Shown: in pieces, positions 44,910-53,759 of the stretch
Numbering within the stretch: position 1 is the stretch's first letter
How the letters are laid out: the number at the start of each line of letters is the position of its first letter
Position numbers and translations under genes: made by a program
Assembly (NCBI GenBank): GCA_022824365.1
Contig: JAJEAA010000006.1
Coordinates: 41,110-105,109 of the forward strand
Reading direction: 5' to 3'
Length of the DNA: 64,000 nucleotides
DNA from: Anaerolineae bacterium
GTDB taxonomy: Bacteria; Chloroflexota; Anaerolineae; Aggregatilineales; Phototrophicaceae
Notes under the pieces: model-generated
Database searches by the model: none
The model's input: only the letters and a program-made list of their open reading frames with translations
Told to the model about the DNA's origin: nothing

Positions 44910-46349
44910 ATGACGGAATCTCGCCGATTCACTTACGGAGCTCAGTTCACGCCTGTTAAAGTCGACCTTGTGCGTTTGCTTGCGCTTGCCGATATTGCTA
45001 ATCAAAACCGTGAAAAGCTACAGAATTCCATACTTTCGGAGTTTTTCGCCGACCATGGACGCAATCCCGCGCAGCGACAAGAAAACTCAAGAAAGATGGC
45101 AATGAACTGTCTTCTATCTATGAAATCCTATGGTCTTGTAAGTTTTGCCGACAAAGGCAAAAGCTATCGCATGACCTCTCTGGCCAGAAAACTGCTTGAA
45201 CTACGCGAAAGTCCGGTTGCGCTTTATCGGTATTTTGCGATTCACATACTTACGAATCTTGACGGCTTGATGCTATGCCGAGTGGTCGACAACATCCGGT
45301 CCCGTGGAGAACGGACAACTCTCGAGACTTTGGGGGAGGATCTCAACGAATTGGGAATCAGAATTCCCACGAATAGTACGTACATTAGCACAATGAAGAG
45401 CTGGCTCGTTAAAGCTGGCGCGATGCGCTCAAGCGGTTATCAGGTGAATTGGGACGTTGTCCATGATCTTCTCGGTGTAAACCGAGATCTAATTGATGAT
45501 CTTTTCGCCCTTCCAACAGAGCAAAAACATTTCTTGATGTCCTTGATTAGCCTCGGCGCAGTAGAGTTTATGCCGTCCAACAAGGTAGCCAGACATACTC
45601 GCAACATTTATAGAGTTCGGCTTACAACAAAGAATCTGGTTAAGGACATAATCGAACCATTAGAGTCGGCAGGATTGGTAGAGACAAGGAAACGAACGAC
45701 CGGTCGTGGCGCGAAGCCGCATGACGTGCGTTTAACTCAAAAGGCGTGTGCGGAGATTCTAGCTCCTCTAATTGAAAATCTTGCCGATGTCAGTGAAATG
45801 TCCACGGCAGAGCTAAATCGATCCTTTGAAGATGTGATACAAGATTTGAAGTCGGAAAATAATCATGTCAAGGGTAAAGCGCTAGAACTCTTGGCGGTAT
45901 GGATCATTAGACTGCTCAGTCTAAAGTTTATCGCCTGGCGCTTGAGAAGTTACCAAGCTACCGGCGGCAGTGAGGTTGATCTAATGGCCGCCTCAGACAA
46001 GATCGTCTACAACAGGTGGCAAATTCAGTGCAAGAATCAGAATTCTGTCGTTGACCTGAAGGTAATCGCTAGAGAAGTTGGTATTACCTTCTTAACCAGA
46101 GCGGACGTTGTCATGATCATAACCACGAGCAAGTTTACCCAAGAGGCTATCGACTACGCGAATCTGGTTTCTGATAGAAGTAGATATTATGTGATATTGC
46201 TTGAGAAAGATGACATCGCTCGAATAGCGAATGATCGTACTCAAATTGTCGATATACTGAATCGGAAAGCAGAGCGCGCATTTGCAAGACGCGAATTTGC
46301 TTTGTCAAATCTCGATGATGATTCCTTCTTTGGTCCTGTGGAGCGCTGA
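44910..46349 (+). CDS. Large restriction endonuclease with C-terminal Mrr-like nuclease domain
   Basis: A 479-aa protein. The first ~300 residues look like several winged-helix DNA-binding units (AMNCLLSMKSYGLVSFADKGKSYRMT; IIEPLESAGLVETRKR). The C-terminal part is a PD-(D/E)xK domain of Mrr type: GGSEVDL with the Asp near residue 353 and WQIQCKN with the QxK lysine near 373, then VMIITTSKFTQEAIDYA. Paired with the methylase it should cut the unmodified target. It is about three times the size of R.PvuII and not similar to it. AAGGA precedes the ATG. A/T-rich like the methylase gene. Confidence 0.82.
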   Translation: MTESRRFTYGAQFTPVKVDLVRLLALADIANQNREKLQNSILSEFFADHGRNPAQRQENSRKMAMNCLLSMKSYGLVSFADKGKSYRMTSLARKLLELRESPVALYRYFAIHILTNLDGLMLCRVVDNIRSRGERTTLETLGEDLNELGIRIPTNSTYISTMKSWLVKAGAMRSSGYQVNWDVVHDLLGVNRDLIDDLFALPTEQKHFLMSLISLGAVEFMPSNKVARHTRNIYRVRLTTKNLVKDIIEPLESAGLVETRKRTTGRGAKPHDVRLTQKACAEILAPLIENLADVSEMSTAELNRSFEDVIQDLKSENNHVKGKALELLAVWIIRLLSLKFIAWRLRSYQATGGSEVDLMAASDKIVYNRWQIQCKNQNSVVDLKVIAREVGITFLTRADVVMIITTSKFTQEAIDYANLVSDRSRYYVILLEKDDIARIANDRTQIVDILNRKAERAFARREFALSNLDDDSFFGPVER

Positions 46350-46377
46350 TTCGTCTACTCTGTAAAGGAGAAACATC

Positions 46378-47016
46378 TTGGATATCACCTGGTACGGCTA
46401 CAGTTGCTTTCGCATCACCGAACGCGGGCATACCACTGTTTTGACTGATCCCTGTCAGCCAGCTCTGGACCTGGCTCAGCGCGGTCTGAAAGCGGACCTG
46501 GTAACCGTCAGCCATGAGCGCGCCGGGCGGCAGGTGGACGATATCCGCGGCGAAAAATACGTCATCGCCACGCCGGGCGAATACGAAATCGGCGAGCTTT
46601 TTGTCAGCGGCATTCCCCTGCACGTCCATGATGCCGAAACTGGCGAGGCGCGGCACAACATCGCCTATCATTTTGAATATCCCAACGGCTTGAACTTCCT
46701 GCATCTCGGCGCCCTGCGTCAAATGCCGGCTGAATCTGTCATTGAACAGCTTGATGAGGTGCATGCCCTGCTGCTGCCGATAGGCGGCTCGGCGCTCAGC
46801 GGCGATCAACTGGCCGATCTGATTAACATGATCGAGCCAAGCTATGTCGTGCCGATGCACCCCCCGGCTGTCAACACAGAAGCTTTTGAGACGGCGCTCG
46901 ACGGCTTCCTTAAGGCGATGGGCGTCGCCAACGTGGAATCGCAAGAGACGCTGCGGGTGACCGCGACCGGCTTAAGCGAGCAGACGCAAATCCTCTGTCT
47001 GCTGCCGGCCAAATAA
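46378..47016 (+). CDS. Metallo-beta-lactamase-fold protein with degraded metal site
   Basis: A 212-aa protein following the COG2220 (UlaG-like) pattern: ITWYGYSCFRI, VTVSHERAGRQVDDI, GEYEIGELFVSGI, FLHLGALRQ, LLLPIGGSALSGDQLADLI, YVVPMHPPA. Active relatives have GHSCF, SHDHPGH and HLGDLG; here these read GYSCF, SHERAGR and HLGALR, so most histidines and the aspartate that bind metal are replaced. The fold is kept but hydrolysis is improbable. The start is TTG with AAAGGAG upstream. It returns to the local GC-rich codon use directly after the nuclease gene. Confidence 0.85.
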   Translation: MDITWYGYSCFRITERGHTTVLTDPCQPALDLAQRGLKADLVTVSHERAGRQVDDIRGEKYVIATPGEYEIGELFVSGIPLHVHDAETGEARHNIAYHFEYPNGLNFLHLGALRQMPAESVIEQLDEVHALLLPIGGSALSGDQLADLINMIEPSYVVPMHPPAVNTEAFETALDGFLKAMGVANVESQETLRVTATGLSEQTQILCLLPAK

Positions 47017-47093
47017 GTTGTCGAGACCCGAATATCGCAACACTTGCGTTATACTATGTATATTGAACCACTCTGCCGCGAGGGCGCTGCTCG

Positions 47094-47411
47094 ATGCGAA
47101 ACGGAAGTGTCAAAATCCTCATGACCTGGGATATCAAGCCGGGCTTGGACCAAGAGTACTTTGAGTTTGTCATGCGCGAGTGGGTGCCGAATACAACCAA
47201 ACTCGGCCTGACGCCCATCGAAGCCTGGTATAACGTTTATGCCAGTTCCGATATGCCGCGGATCATGGCCGGCGCCATCGCCGAAGACGCCAGCGCCATG
47301 CGCGATATCATCACCAGTTCCGATTGGGCTGACCTGCAAGACAAGCTCTTCGAATACGTCGAGAACTACAGCCACAAAATCGTCCGCGTCACCGGCGAAT
47401 ACCAACTCTAA
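47094..47411 (+). CDS. Uncharacterised small protein (possible dimeric alpha/beta barrel)
   Basis: A 105-aa protein. VKILMTWDIKPGLDQEYFEFVMREWVPNTTKLGL followed by PIEAWYNVYASSDMPRIMAGAIAED and a helix (DWADLQDKLFEYVENYSHKIVRVTGEYQL) gives a strand-helix-strand pattern like NIPSNAP/Dabb-type ferredoxin-like proteins. That comparison is structural guesswork. No catalytic motif is visible. GAGGG precedes the ATG. It stands alone between the MBL-fold gene and an intergenic hairpin repeat. Confidence 0.7.
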   Translation: MRNGSVKILMTWDIKPGLDQEYFEFVMREWVPNTTKLGLTPIEAWYNVYASSDMPRIMAGAIAEDASAMRDIITSSDWADLQDKLFEYVENYSHKIVRVTGEYQL

Positions 47412-47460
47412 ATCGCTTCATCGACAACTTCATGGAAGGCAACTCAAAAAAGTAGACATG

Positions 47461-47484
47461 TAGGGGCGAGCTATTAGCTCGCCC
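47461..47484. repeat. TAGGGGCGA...TCGCCC hairpin repeat
   Basis: TAGGGGCGAGCTATTAGCTC followed by GCCC folds into a stem GGGCGAGCTA/TAGCTCGCCC. Related hairpins occur at 39809-39832, 40139-40160 and 53883-53952, with degraded ones near 57326 and 63732. Confidence 0.7.
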
Positions 47485-47504
47485 GTAGGCGCCCTCGCCT
47501 GCAA

Positions 47505-47542
47505 TCACAAAACAAAAGAGCGAGGCCAGCCAGCCTCGCTCT
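47505..47542 (-). terminator. Intrinsic terminator of the LysM-glycosidase gene
   Basis: A 10-bp perfect stem AGAGCGAGGC (47517-47526) with GCCTCGCTCT (47533-47542). Read on the minus strand it is followed by TTTTGTTTTG, 22 bp past the stop codon. Confidence 0.85.
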
Positions 47543-47563
47543 TCACTTTAACTTGCTCCGCGA

Positions 47564-49201
47564 CTAACCGCCCATCGCCACTCGCAGCGAATCGCAAGCC
47601 GGGCAGCCGCCATCGGGCCGCACGATGGCGTAACCCGCCTGTGGATCTGCCGCATAATAAGTCGCGTCGACATTCCATACGATGTACAAGCGGACATATC
47701 CCGAGCCGCGCAAGCGATGAACCGCGCCGGCCAGCCAAGCCGCTTGCTCCGCCAGGCTATTGCCCGCCGCCCAGGCGAATCCGCCCGGCAATGCCGGATA
47801 GCCTTCGCTTGTCAGGTAGCCGAGCTCGGTGAAGCACAGCGGCTTGCTCGGGAAGAAGCTGCGATACAGCGTCATCATACGCGGCAGATACCAGGAATAG
47901 TGACCGGAACTGCCGACCGGCGCTCCGCTCGTCGCGTCCGGCGGGACGATGCCAGCGTTGTAGTGAACGCCGACGCAATCCATATAATTGGCTGCCCCCG
48001 CTGCCGCCATCTGCCGCAAGTAGCAGTCATCATCGCCGCCATTGGGCCCGCAGCCCTGGAAGAAGCCGGTCGGCGCCGGCGCCCCGCTGATCACCAGCGT
48101 TCCCGGGTTGGCTGACTTGATCGCGTTGTATGCCGCGCTCAACATCTGAACGTAGTTGGAACCGCTGATCTGCCCCGCGGGCCATTCGCGGTCGATATTC
48201 ATCTCGTTCCAAACCTCAATGGCGTCGGCGCCGCCCCGCGCCAGCCCAGACAAGAAATTGGCGAAGCTCTGATAGAACCCGCCCGGGTTGCCAGCGATCT
48301 GATTCTTGTCGCCGATCACGCTGAGCAAGACCTTGAGGCCCTGGGCATGACCGCTGTCGATCAGATGCTGGAAGTGGCCCGCGTCTTCCCCGTGCCATTT
48401 GACCTGCCGCTTCACCCAGGTCATGCGCGCATTCTTCATATGACCCGGATGCGCGAAGCTCAGCGCCTGGCCGCCCAATTCAAAGCCGCTGGTATTGGCT
48501 GTGCTCGGCGGCGGCGGACCCGCTTCTGGCGCCGTCGTTTCAGCCGGCGCTGGCTCCGGCGGCGGTGGCGGTGGCGCGCCCGGGACTATCAAGACTTGAC
48601 CGACGCTCAAGACATCCGGATCTGCGATGCCGTTCAAACGCGCCAGCTCAATATAGGTGGTGTTGAATTGCGCCGCGATGGTCGCCAGGCTGTCGCCGCG
48701 CTGCACGGTGTAGGTGCCTGTGGTCGGCTGCGTCGCCGGCGCTGTCGTGCCGCTTTCGGCTGGCGCTTGCGTCCCCGCCGGGGCGGGCACTAGCAATACT
48801 TGACCAACATGGAGGACATCCGGATCCGCGATGTTGTTCATCCGCGCCAGCTCAATGTATGTGGTGCCGAACTGTGCCGCGATCGTTGCCAGGCTGTCGC
48901 CGCGCTGCACGATGTAGGTGGCGGCGCCTGTCGGCTGCTGCTGTTCCGCGGGCGCCGGCGCGGGCGCTTGAGTCACGCCGCCGACCGGTGGTATCGTCAG
49001 TTGGTTGCCTGCATGAATGATATAGGGTTCGCTCAAACCATTGGCCTGCGCGACTTCAGCGACAGTTCTGTCGTAGCGCCTGGCGACGGAATACAGAGTT
49101 TCTCCCTGCTGCACGGTGTGAACCTGCTGCGCCATCACCGCGGCCGACCCCAGTGATAGCAATGTCAGTATCGAAAGCGTCAATATGTATAGACGGCGCA
49201 T
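47564..49201 (-). CDS. Secreted LysM protein with glycoside hydrolase-like domain
   Basis: A 545-aa exported protein: signal peptide (LYILTLSILTLLSLGSAAVMA), three LysM domains (about residues 27-70, 95-138, 163-206) separated by Pro/Ala/Thr-rich linkers, and a TIM-barrel domain of cellulase/GH39-like type. Probable acid/base Glu in EVWNEMNID near 331 and nucleophile Glu in CFTELGYLT near 458. LysM modules bind peptidoglycan or chitin, so the enzyme is held at the cell wall. LysM2 and LysM3 are nearly identical, a recent internal duplication. TAGGAG precedes the ATG; a strong terminator follows. Confidence 0.87.
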   Translation of the reverse strand: MRRLYILTLSILTLLSLGSAAVMAQQVHTVQQGETLYSVARRYDRTVAEVAQANGLSEPYIIHAGNQLTIPPVGGVTQAPAPAPAEQQQPTGAATYIVQRGDSLATIAAQFGTTYIELARMNNIADPDVLHVGQVLLVPAPAGTQAPAESGTTAPATQPTTGTYTVQRGDSLATIAAQFNTTYIELARLNGIADPDVLSVGQVLIVPGAPPPPPPEPAPAETTAPEAGPPPPSTANTSGFELGGQALSFAHPGHMKNARMTWVKRQVKWHGEDAGHFQHLIDSGHAQGLKVLLSVIGDKNQIAGNPGGFYQSFANFLSGLARGGADAIEVWNEMNIDREWPAGQISGSNYVQMLSAAYNAIKSANPGTLVISGAPAPTGFFQGCGPNGGDDDCYLRQMAAAGAANYMDCVGVHYNAGIVPPDATSGAPVGSSGHYSWYLPRMMTLYRSFFPSKPLCFTELGYLTSEGYPALPGGFAWAAGNSLAEQAAWLAGAVHRLRGSGYVRLYIVWNVDATYYAADPQAGYAIVRPDGGCPACDSLRVAMGG

Positions 49202-49252
49202 ATCTGCTCCTAGCCTTCCAGTTCAAACTCGAAATAAACGGTTACGCGCGTC

Positions 49253-49261
49253 ATTCTAGCA
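49253..49261 (-). promoter_or_regulatory. Putative extended -10 promoter of the LysM gene
   Basis: On the minus strand, TGC-TAGAAT, about 52 bp before the ATG. No good -35 box is seen. Confidence 0.3.
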
Positions 49262-49356
49262 TGGGACTAGGAAACACGCTGACGCTCCGCCAGCCATTAT
49301 GCGGGCTGCCGCTGTCTTTGTTGATTCTTGGGGATTGACGCTGCGCTAACGCGGAG

Positions 49357-50247
49357 CTAGTGTCCGACTTCCATGCCAAAATCCACCAGAGGCAGTCGCG
49401 GATCCATGCCGGGCAGGGTGTCCCGCACCCAACTGAAGTCGGGATCTTCAGTGTAGGCGAATTCCCGCGTCGAACCCGCCAGGAAGTTCAAGGTGTAAGT
49501 CACTGTTCCCGGCGCGCTGACCATCGTATAGTAACCTTCGGGCATCAGAATAATATCATGCTGACGCGCCAGCATCCGGGCGTCCCAGCGCTTGTCGGCG
49601 GCGTAGACGCGTTGATAGGCGTAGCCCGTCGGCCGGTCGAACTTGTAGAAGCTGAAGCGGTTCAACTGCGCCTCCAGCACCTTGCCGCGTTCATCGGTCC
49701 GGTGCCTGTCATGCTTGTGCGGCGGGTAGCTCGACCAATTCCCGCCGGGGGTATAAAGCTCATATACTAGCAAGCGATCAGCCGGGAAAGCGCCGCCGAT
49801 GATGCGGCACATCTGCCTCGAGCAGTTGCCGCCGCCGAGCAATTGCACTTCAATATCGCGCGGCTTGATCAATTTCGCCTGTGTCTCGCGCTCGGACGGC
49901 GCCCAGCAAGAGGCGAATTCAAAATCCTCGCTCAGCGACTCAATCGCGAATTCCGTATTTGGCGGCAAATAAACCGCGTAGGGCAAGCCGCTGAACACGC
50001 TGCTCCGCCGGCCCACCGCTTCAAAGTCGCCTTTGTTGCTGCGGATATTGCAGCGGCCGCTCAAAACCACCGCCACATACTCAAAGGCGTCAATAGCGAC
50101 CTCGAAGGTCTTGCCTTCGCCCAGGCGCACCGCGGCGAAATTCATCGTATCCCAGCCGGCCCGCTTGGCGTCCAGCGCAGCGAATGCCCCCGCTCGGCCA
50201 GTATCGCTTGCTGGGATCTGCAGGCTGTCAGCAGTGTACGTCGCCAT
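49357..50247 (-). CDS. iolB: 5-deoxy-glucuronate isomerase
   Basis: Isomerises 5-deoxy-glucuronate to 2-deoxy-5-keto-gluconate in inositol breakdown. The 296-aa length fits IolB. It is a bicupin: FEYVAVVLSGRCNI in the first half and GNWSSYPPHKHDRH in the second carry metal ligands, with QRVYAADKRWDARMLARQHDIILMPEGYY near the end. It sits behind the ABC ATPase gene (18-bp gap) with no other iol gene adjacent; an IolE-like gene lies at 15.2 kb. AGGAGAG precedes the ATG. Confidence 0.87.
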   Translation of the reverse strand: MATYTADSLQIPASDTGRAGAFAALDAKRAGWDTMNFAAVRLGEGKTFEVAIDAFEYVAVVLSGRCNIRSNKGDFEAVGRRSSVFSGLPYAVYLPPNTEFAIESLSEDFEFASCWAPSERETQAKLIKPRDIEVQLLGGGNCSRQMCRIIGGAFPADRLLVYELYTPGGNWSSYPPHKHDRHRTDERGKVLEAQLNRFSFYKFDRPTGYAYQRVYAADKRWDARMLARQHDIILMPEGYYTMVSAPGTVTYTLNFLAGSTREFAYTEDPDFSWVRDTLPGMDPRLPLVDFGMEVGH

Positions 50248-50265
50248 CCTTGCTCTCCTGGAACA

Positions 50266-51222
50266 TTAGGTCACCAAACCCCGCGTGACCCGCATAAACA
50301 TGTGCTCGAGGTCCTTCTCTTCTTCGTTGAAACCCAGCAGCGTTATATCGCCCTCAAACAGGCGCAGGCTTAATGCCCCCAGTTCTTCATCGTTGCCGGC
50401 GAAGTCGATCCGCACGCGCGCCCGCCCGTTCTTCGGGCTGATGATCTCGGCGGCGACCACCTGCCCAATATCGCCCGCCAGGCTCATCACCGCTTCGGCC
50501 ACGGCATGATCCATCACCGTGATGACAATCTCCCGATGCGCCATCAACTCCAGCTTCAAATCATCAATGCTGCCCTGCATGATCAACTCGCCCGCTTCGA
50601 CGATGCCGATATGCGAGCAGACATCCTCGACATCAGCCAGGATATGCGACGAGAAGAAAATCGTCTTGCCCATATTCGCCAACTCGCCTAGCAACTCGCG
50701 GATTTCCACCCGCGCCCGCGGATCCAAACCCGACGCCGGCTCATCCAGGATCAAAACCTGCGGATCGTGCGCCAGCGTGCGCGCCAGCGATAAGCGCTGC
50801 TTCATGCCCCGGCTGAGCTTGTCCACCATTTCTTCGCGCCGGTGCTGCAAGTCCACCAACTCAAGCAGGTCCGCCACCAGCGCCTTCCGCTCATTCTCCG
50901 GGATATCGTAGCAAGCGGCAAAGAAATCCAGGTATTCCCAGACGCGCAAGTCCTCATACACGCCGAATTCATCTGGCATATAACCGATGGCGCGCCGCAC
51001 CGCCCGCCGATCTTCCAGCACGGAATGACCCGCTACCCAAGCCTGCCCGCTCGACGGCCGCGTCAAAGTCGTCAGGATGCGCATTGTTGTTGTCTTGCCG
51101 GCCCCGTTCGGACCCACAAAACCATAGATCGAGCCGGCCGGCACTTCCAGCGAAATCCCGCGGAGCGCCTCAAAATTGCCGAAGGACTTGTGCAAGTCGT
51201 AAGTCTTGATTATCCAGTCCAT
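50266..51222 (-). CDS. ABC-2-type transporter ATPase
   Basis: A 318-aa ATPase: Walker A GPNGAGKTTTMRIL, Q-loop YMPDEFGVYEDL, signature LSRGMKQRLSLARTL, Walker B VLILDEPASGLDPRAR, H-loop SSHIL. The ~90-residue C-terminal extension is typical of drug/lipid-type exporters (CcmA/GldA-like). It starts 5 bp after the 843-aa membrane protein gene and must be co-transcribed with it. The permease subunit is not visible in the window. Confidence 0.9.
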   Translation of the reverse strand: MDWIIKTYDLHKSFGNFEALRGISLEVPAGSIYGFVGPNGAGKTTTMRILTTLTRPSSGQAWVAGHSVLEDRRAVRRAIGYMPDEFGVYEDLRVWEYLDFFAACYDIPENERKALVADLLELVDLQHRREEMVDKLSRGMKQRLSLARTLAHDPQVLILDEPASGLDPRARVEIRELLGELANMGKTIFFSSHILADVEDVCSHIGIVEAGELIMQGSIDDLKLELMAHREIVITVMDHAVAEAVMSLAGDIGQVVAAEIISPKNGRARVRIDFAGNDEELGALSLRLFEGDITLLGFNEEEKDLEHMFMRVTRGLVT

Positions 51223-51227
51223 CGCCT

Positions 51228-53759
51228 CTACCCGTCCGAACGCGAGAAGTAGCGCCCGGTCTGCTCTATTCTTATCTTTCGCACGCGCATGGTGCCGATG
51301 CCATCGCCATACTGCAGCCGCAGCCTCAGGGCATTCCCCGGTCCCAGGTACTGCCCCGGATCGCTCAACTCTATCTCGCTGCCATCGCGATATTGGAACG
51401 TTTCATACTCGTCCCGCGTCCAGTCATATAGCTCGACCGCCAGCGCCTGCGCGAAGCCGCCGCCGCGATCCACATCCACCAGCATTCGCTCCACCACATC
51501 CAGCGCCAAGCCCGGCAGCGGATGGAAGAGGAATTCCACGGCCTGCCCTTCAAACAGGCTGAAGTTCTCGGGACCATTGGATGTGATGCCCTGCCGATCC
51601 AGCGTCATCCAACTGAAGTGCTCCGATGTCAGCGTCGCTCTCTCCCGCGGCAACTCTATTGCGACATCCAGTTCAATGACGTACAAACTCGTGTCGATCG
51701 AAGACCAGCTGGCTCCGCTGACCGTCAAGTCTCGCGGCCAAGTATCGTTCCAGCCGACCAAGAAGAGACGGCTGCCCCGCGCCGCTGACCGGAATTGATC
51801 CAGCATGAAACTGGCCAGGAAAGCCTGCTCCCGCGCGGACTGCCGGTCGGCCGTCGATTCCGCGTTCAGGAACGTGCGGCTCCGCATGAAGCGCTCGCCC
51901 TGCAAATTCTTGATCGAGATATTATGCGTACTGCCGGAAAACGGCGACAGACTTGTCCCCAACGCCGAGACATGCAGCTCGCGCGGGTTCGGCTGAGCCG
52001 GCCGGTCGGCAATATCCACCGTCAATTCCTCCCGCCCCAACGTGACAATATCGCCGGGCGCGAGCTCGCCTTCCAGCCGATAATCCAGACCTTCGCCGAT
52101 CAAGACCGCGTCTCGCAAGGCCACATCGCTTTGATTGCTAATCAAGCCCCGGTAGGCGCCAACCATGCGACCGCTTTCCAGAATCTCGTAATCCAGCGTG
52201 AAGCTGCCTTCGATCGCCGGCTTGGCAACCCGCCCCGACACGCTGAAATTGGCGAAGATGCCGCCGTCCACCGTGAAATCCCGCGCGCCAAAGCTCGCCC
52301 CCTGCGATATTTCAGTGGCGGTCTGGATCGTATTGCTGGCGAAGATGCTGCTCGGGCTTGTCGCCCCGGCCACCGCCAGGAAGCTCCCCTCCGGCGCTAC
52401 CAGCGAATACGTCGCCCGCCGCGGCGACAGCAAACCGACAAACTGATTCACCTGCGCCTCGTCGCTGTCCGTGTATGACTCCAGCAAAGTCAGCCGACTG
52501 AGGATGACTTCCGTGCCGCGCAGGTTGAAGCCCACCGTCCAGGCGATCACGGCGAAACAAATGATCACCAGCGGAATGGTGAACCAGCCCCAGCCATTGC
52601 GCCGCAAACGCGACAAGATCAAATAATTCAGCGGACCAATGAGCATGATATAAGCAGCGAGGAAGAAGCAGAGCGTCTGCAAGGGCGGCAACAGGTCCAG
52701 CCCCGGCAGGTTCGCCACCGCGTCCGCCCCCCATTCCGGCCTCGTGAAACCTTCGCGCCAGGCCGGATGCGGTCCCCGCGTCGCCAGGAGTTTCAGCCAC
52801 AGGTCGCTCAAGCCATCCCAACTCAAGAGCGGCTCCAGCGTTGGGTCGGCCGCCAGGTAATCCACCAATCCCGCGCCCAGCTCGCGCCGTATCAGCAACG
52901 GGATGCCCGCCTGCTCGACCAGCACCGTCGCGCCTTCATGTACCGCGCCCAGCGCGATGACCGCCCGCTGGCTTAAGCCGGCCTCTTCATCGCCGGCGTA
53001 ACGCGCCAACTTGCGCAGATTGTCTACCGTTTGGCTCCCCTCCGGCCGCAGCGGCAGTATCTCTGTCAAGCCGGCCGCGCTGATGACCGCCGACGGTCCG
53101 CCGCCGACGATCAAATGTCCCCCGCCTTCCACCCAGTGCCGTAGCGCCCGGCGCTGCCCGCTCGAAAGACCCTCACTGTCGATGTTGATCAACATCATCA
53201 TATCCAGCGATTCCAGCGAAAGACCGTGTTCCGGAATATCATGCGCCGCCCAAATCGCCTGCTCCGCTTCGAAGCCGCCGACGCTTAAGCCGGTCAGATT
53301 GAGTGGACTGGCGTTGGGTCCAATGACGAGCGCGTAAATCTGATCTTGCGGACTGAGGTCGATCAAGCCGGCGTCTTTTACGGCGCGCGCCGCCCCGCCA
53401 TCATCGATCAATTCGACCCGAATGCTATCCGGAAAAGAGCGCGCGCGGATGTTTAACAGCACCGACTTCTCGGCGCCGCTGGGCAATTCCACCGGCGCGC
53501 TGAAGGCGTTGCCGACCACGATGCCTGATGTCTCCGGGCGGATGACGACTCGTCCCGTCAGCGACTCGCCGTTGTTCTTGAGTCTGATGACCACCGGCGT
53601 CCAGTCGCCCGGCCGAAAGTAAGCATTGAAGCCGACCTCGACCGACATTTCAATGACATCGACGAAGTTGTCCTGCGCCGCCGCCGGCGACCAGGCGAAA
53701 ACGAGAGTGATTGCCAATACGGCGCTTAGCCTAAGCCGCGCCCTTCGCTGCCGATTCAT
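51228..53759 (-). CDS. Large secreted/membrane protein, GldG/DUF4350-like
   Basis: An 843-aa protein with signal peptide (LRLSAVLAITLVFAWSPAAAQ), an immunoglobulin-like N-terminal domain (VGFNAYFRPGDWTPVVIRLKNNG), a region resembling class-I glutamine amidotransferase-like domains (ALVIGPNASPLNLTGLSVGG; LRHWVEGGGHLIVGGGPS), two membrane helices near residues 380-440 (LCFFLAAYIMLIGPLNYLIL; FTIPLVIICFAVIAWTVGF), and a large beta-rich outer part. Similar proteins accompany ABC-2 ATPases in gliding-type or exopolysaccharide systems. Function unproven. AGGA precedes the ATG; the ATPase gene follows after 5 bp. Confidence 0.75.
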   Translation of the reverse strand: MNRQRRARLRLSAVLAITLVFAWSPAAAQDNFVDVIEMSVEVGFNAYFRPGDWTPVVIRLKNNGESLTGRVVIRPETSGIVVGNAFSAPVELPSGAEKSVLLNIRARSFPDSIRVELIDDGGAARAVKDAGLIDLSPQDQIYALVIGPNASPLNLTGLSVGGFEAEQAIWAAHDIPEHGLSLESLDMMMLINIDSEGLSSGQRRALRHWVEGGGHLIVGGGPSAVISAAGLTEILPLRPEGSQTVDNLRKLARYAGDEEAGLSQRAVIALGAVHEGATVLVEQAGIPLLIRRELGAGLVDYLAADPTLEPLLSWDGLSDLWLKLLATRGPHPAWREGFTRPEWGADAVANLPGLDLLPPLQTLCFFLAAYIMLIGPLNYLILSRLRRNGWGWFTIPLVIICFAVIAWTVGFNLRGTEVILSRLTLLESYTDSDEAQVNQFVGLLSPRRATYSLVAPEGSFLAVAGATSPSSIFASNTIQTATEISQGASFGARDFTVDGGIFANFSVSGRVAKPAIEGSFTLDYEILESGRMVGAYRGLISNQSDVALRDAVLIGEGLDYRLEGELAPGDIVTLGREELTVDIADRPAQPNPRELHVSALGTSLSPFSGSTHNISIKNLQGERFMRSRTFLNAESTADRQSAREQAFLASFMLDQFRSAARGSRLFLVGWNDTWPRDLTVSGASWSSIDTSLYVIELDVAIELPRERATLTSEHFSWMTLDRQGITSNGPENFSLFEGQAVEFLFHPLPGLALDVVERMLVDVDRGGGFAQALAVELYDWTRDEYETFQYRDGSEIELSDPGQYLGPGNALRLRLQYGDGIGTMRVRKIRIEQTGRYFSRSDG

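Noticed and set aside
46147..46944. 265-codon frame antisense to the MBL-fold gene
   Set aside because: It overlaps two genes with clear homology on the plus strand and has no motif of its own.
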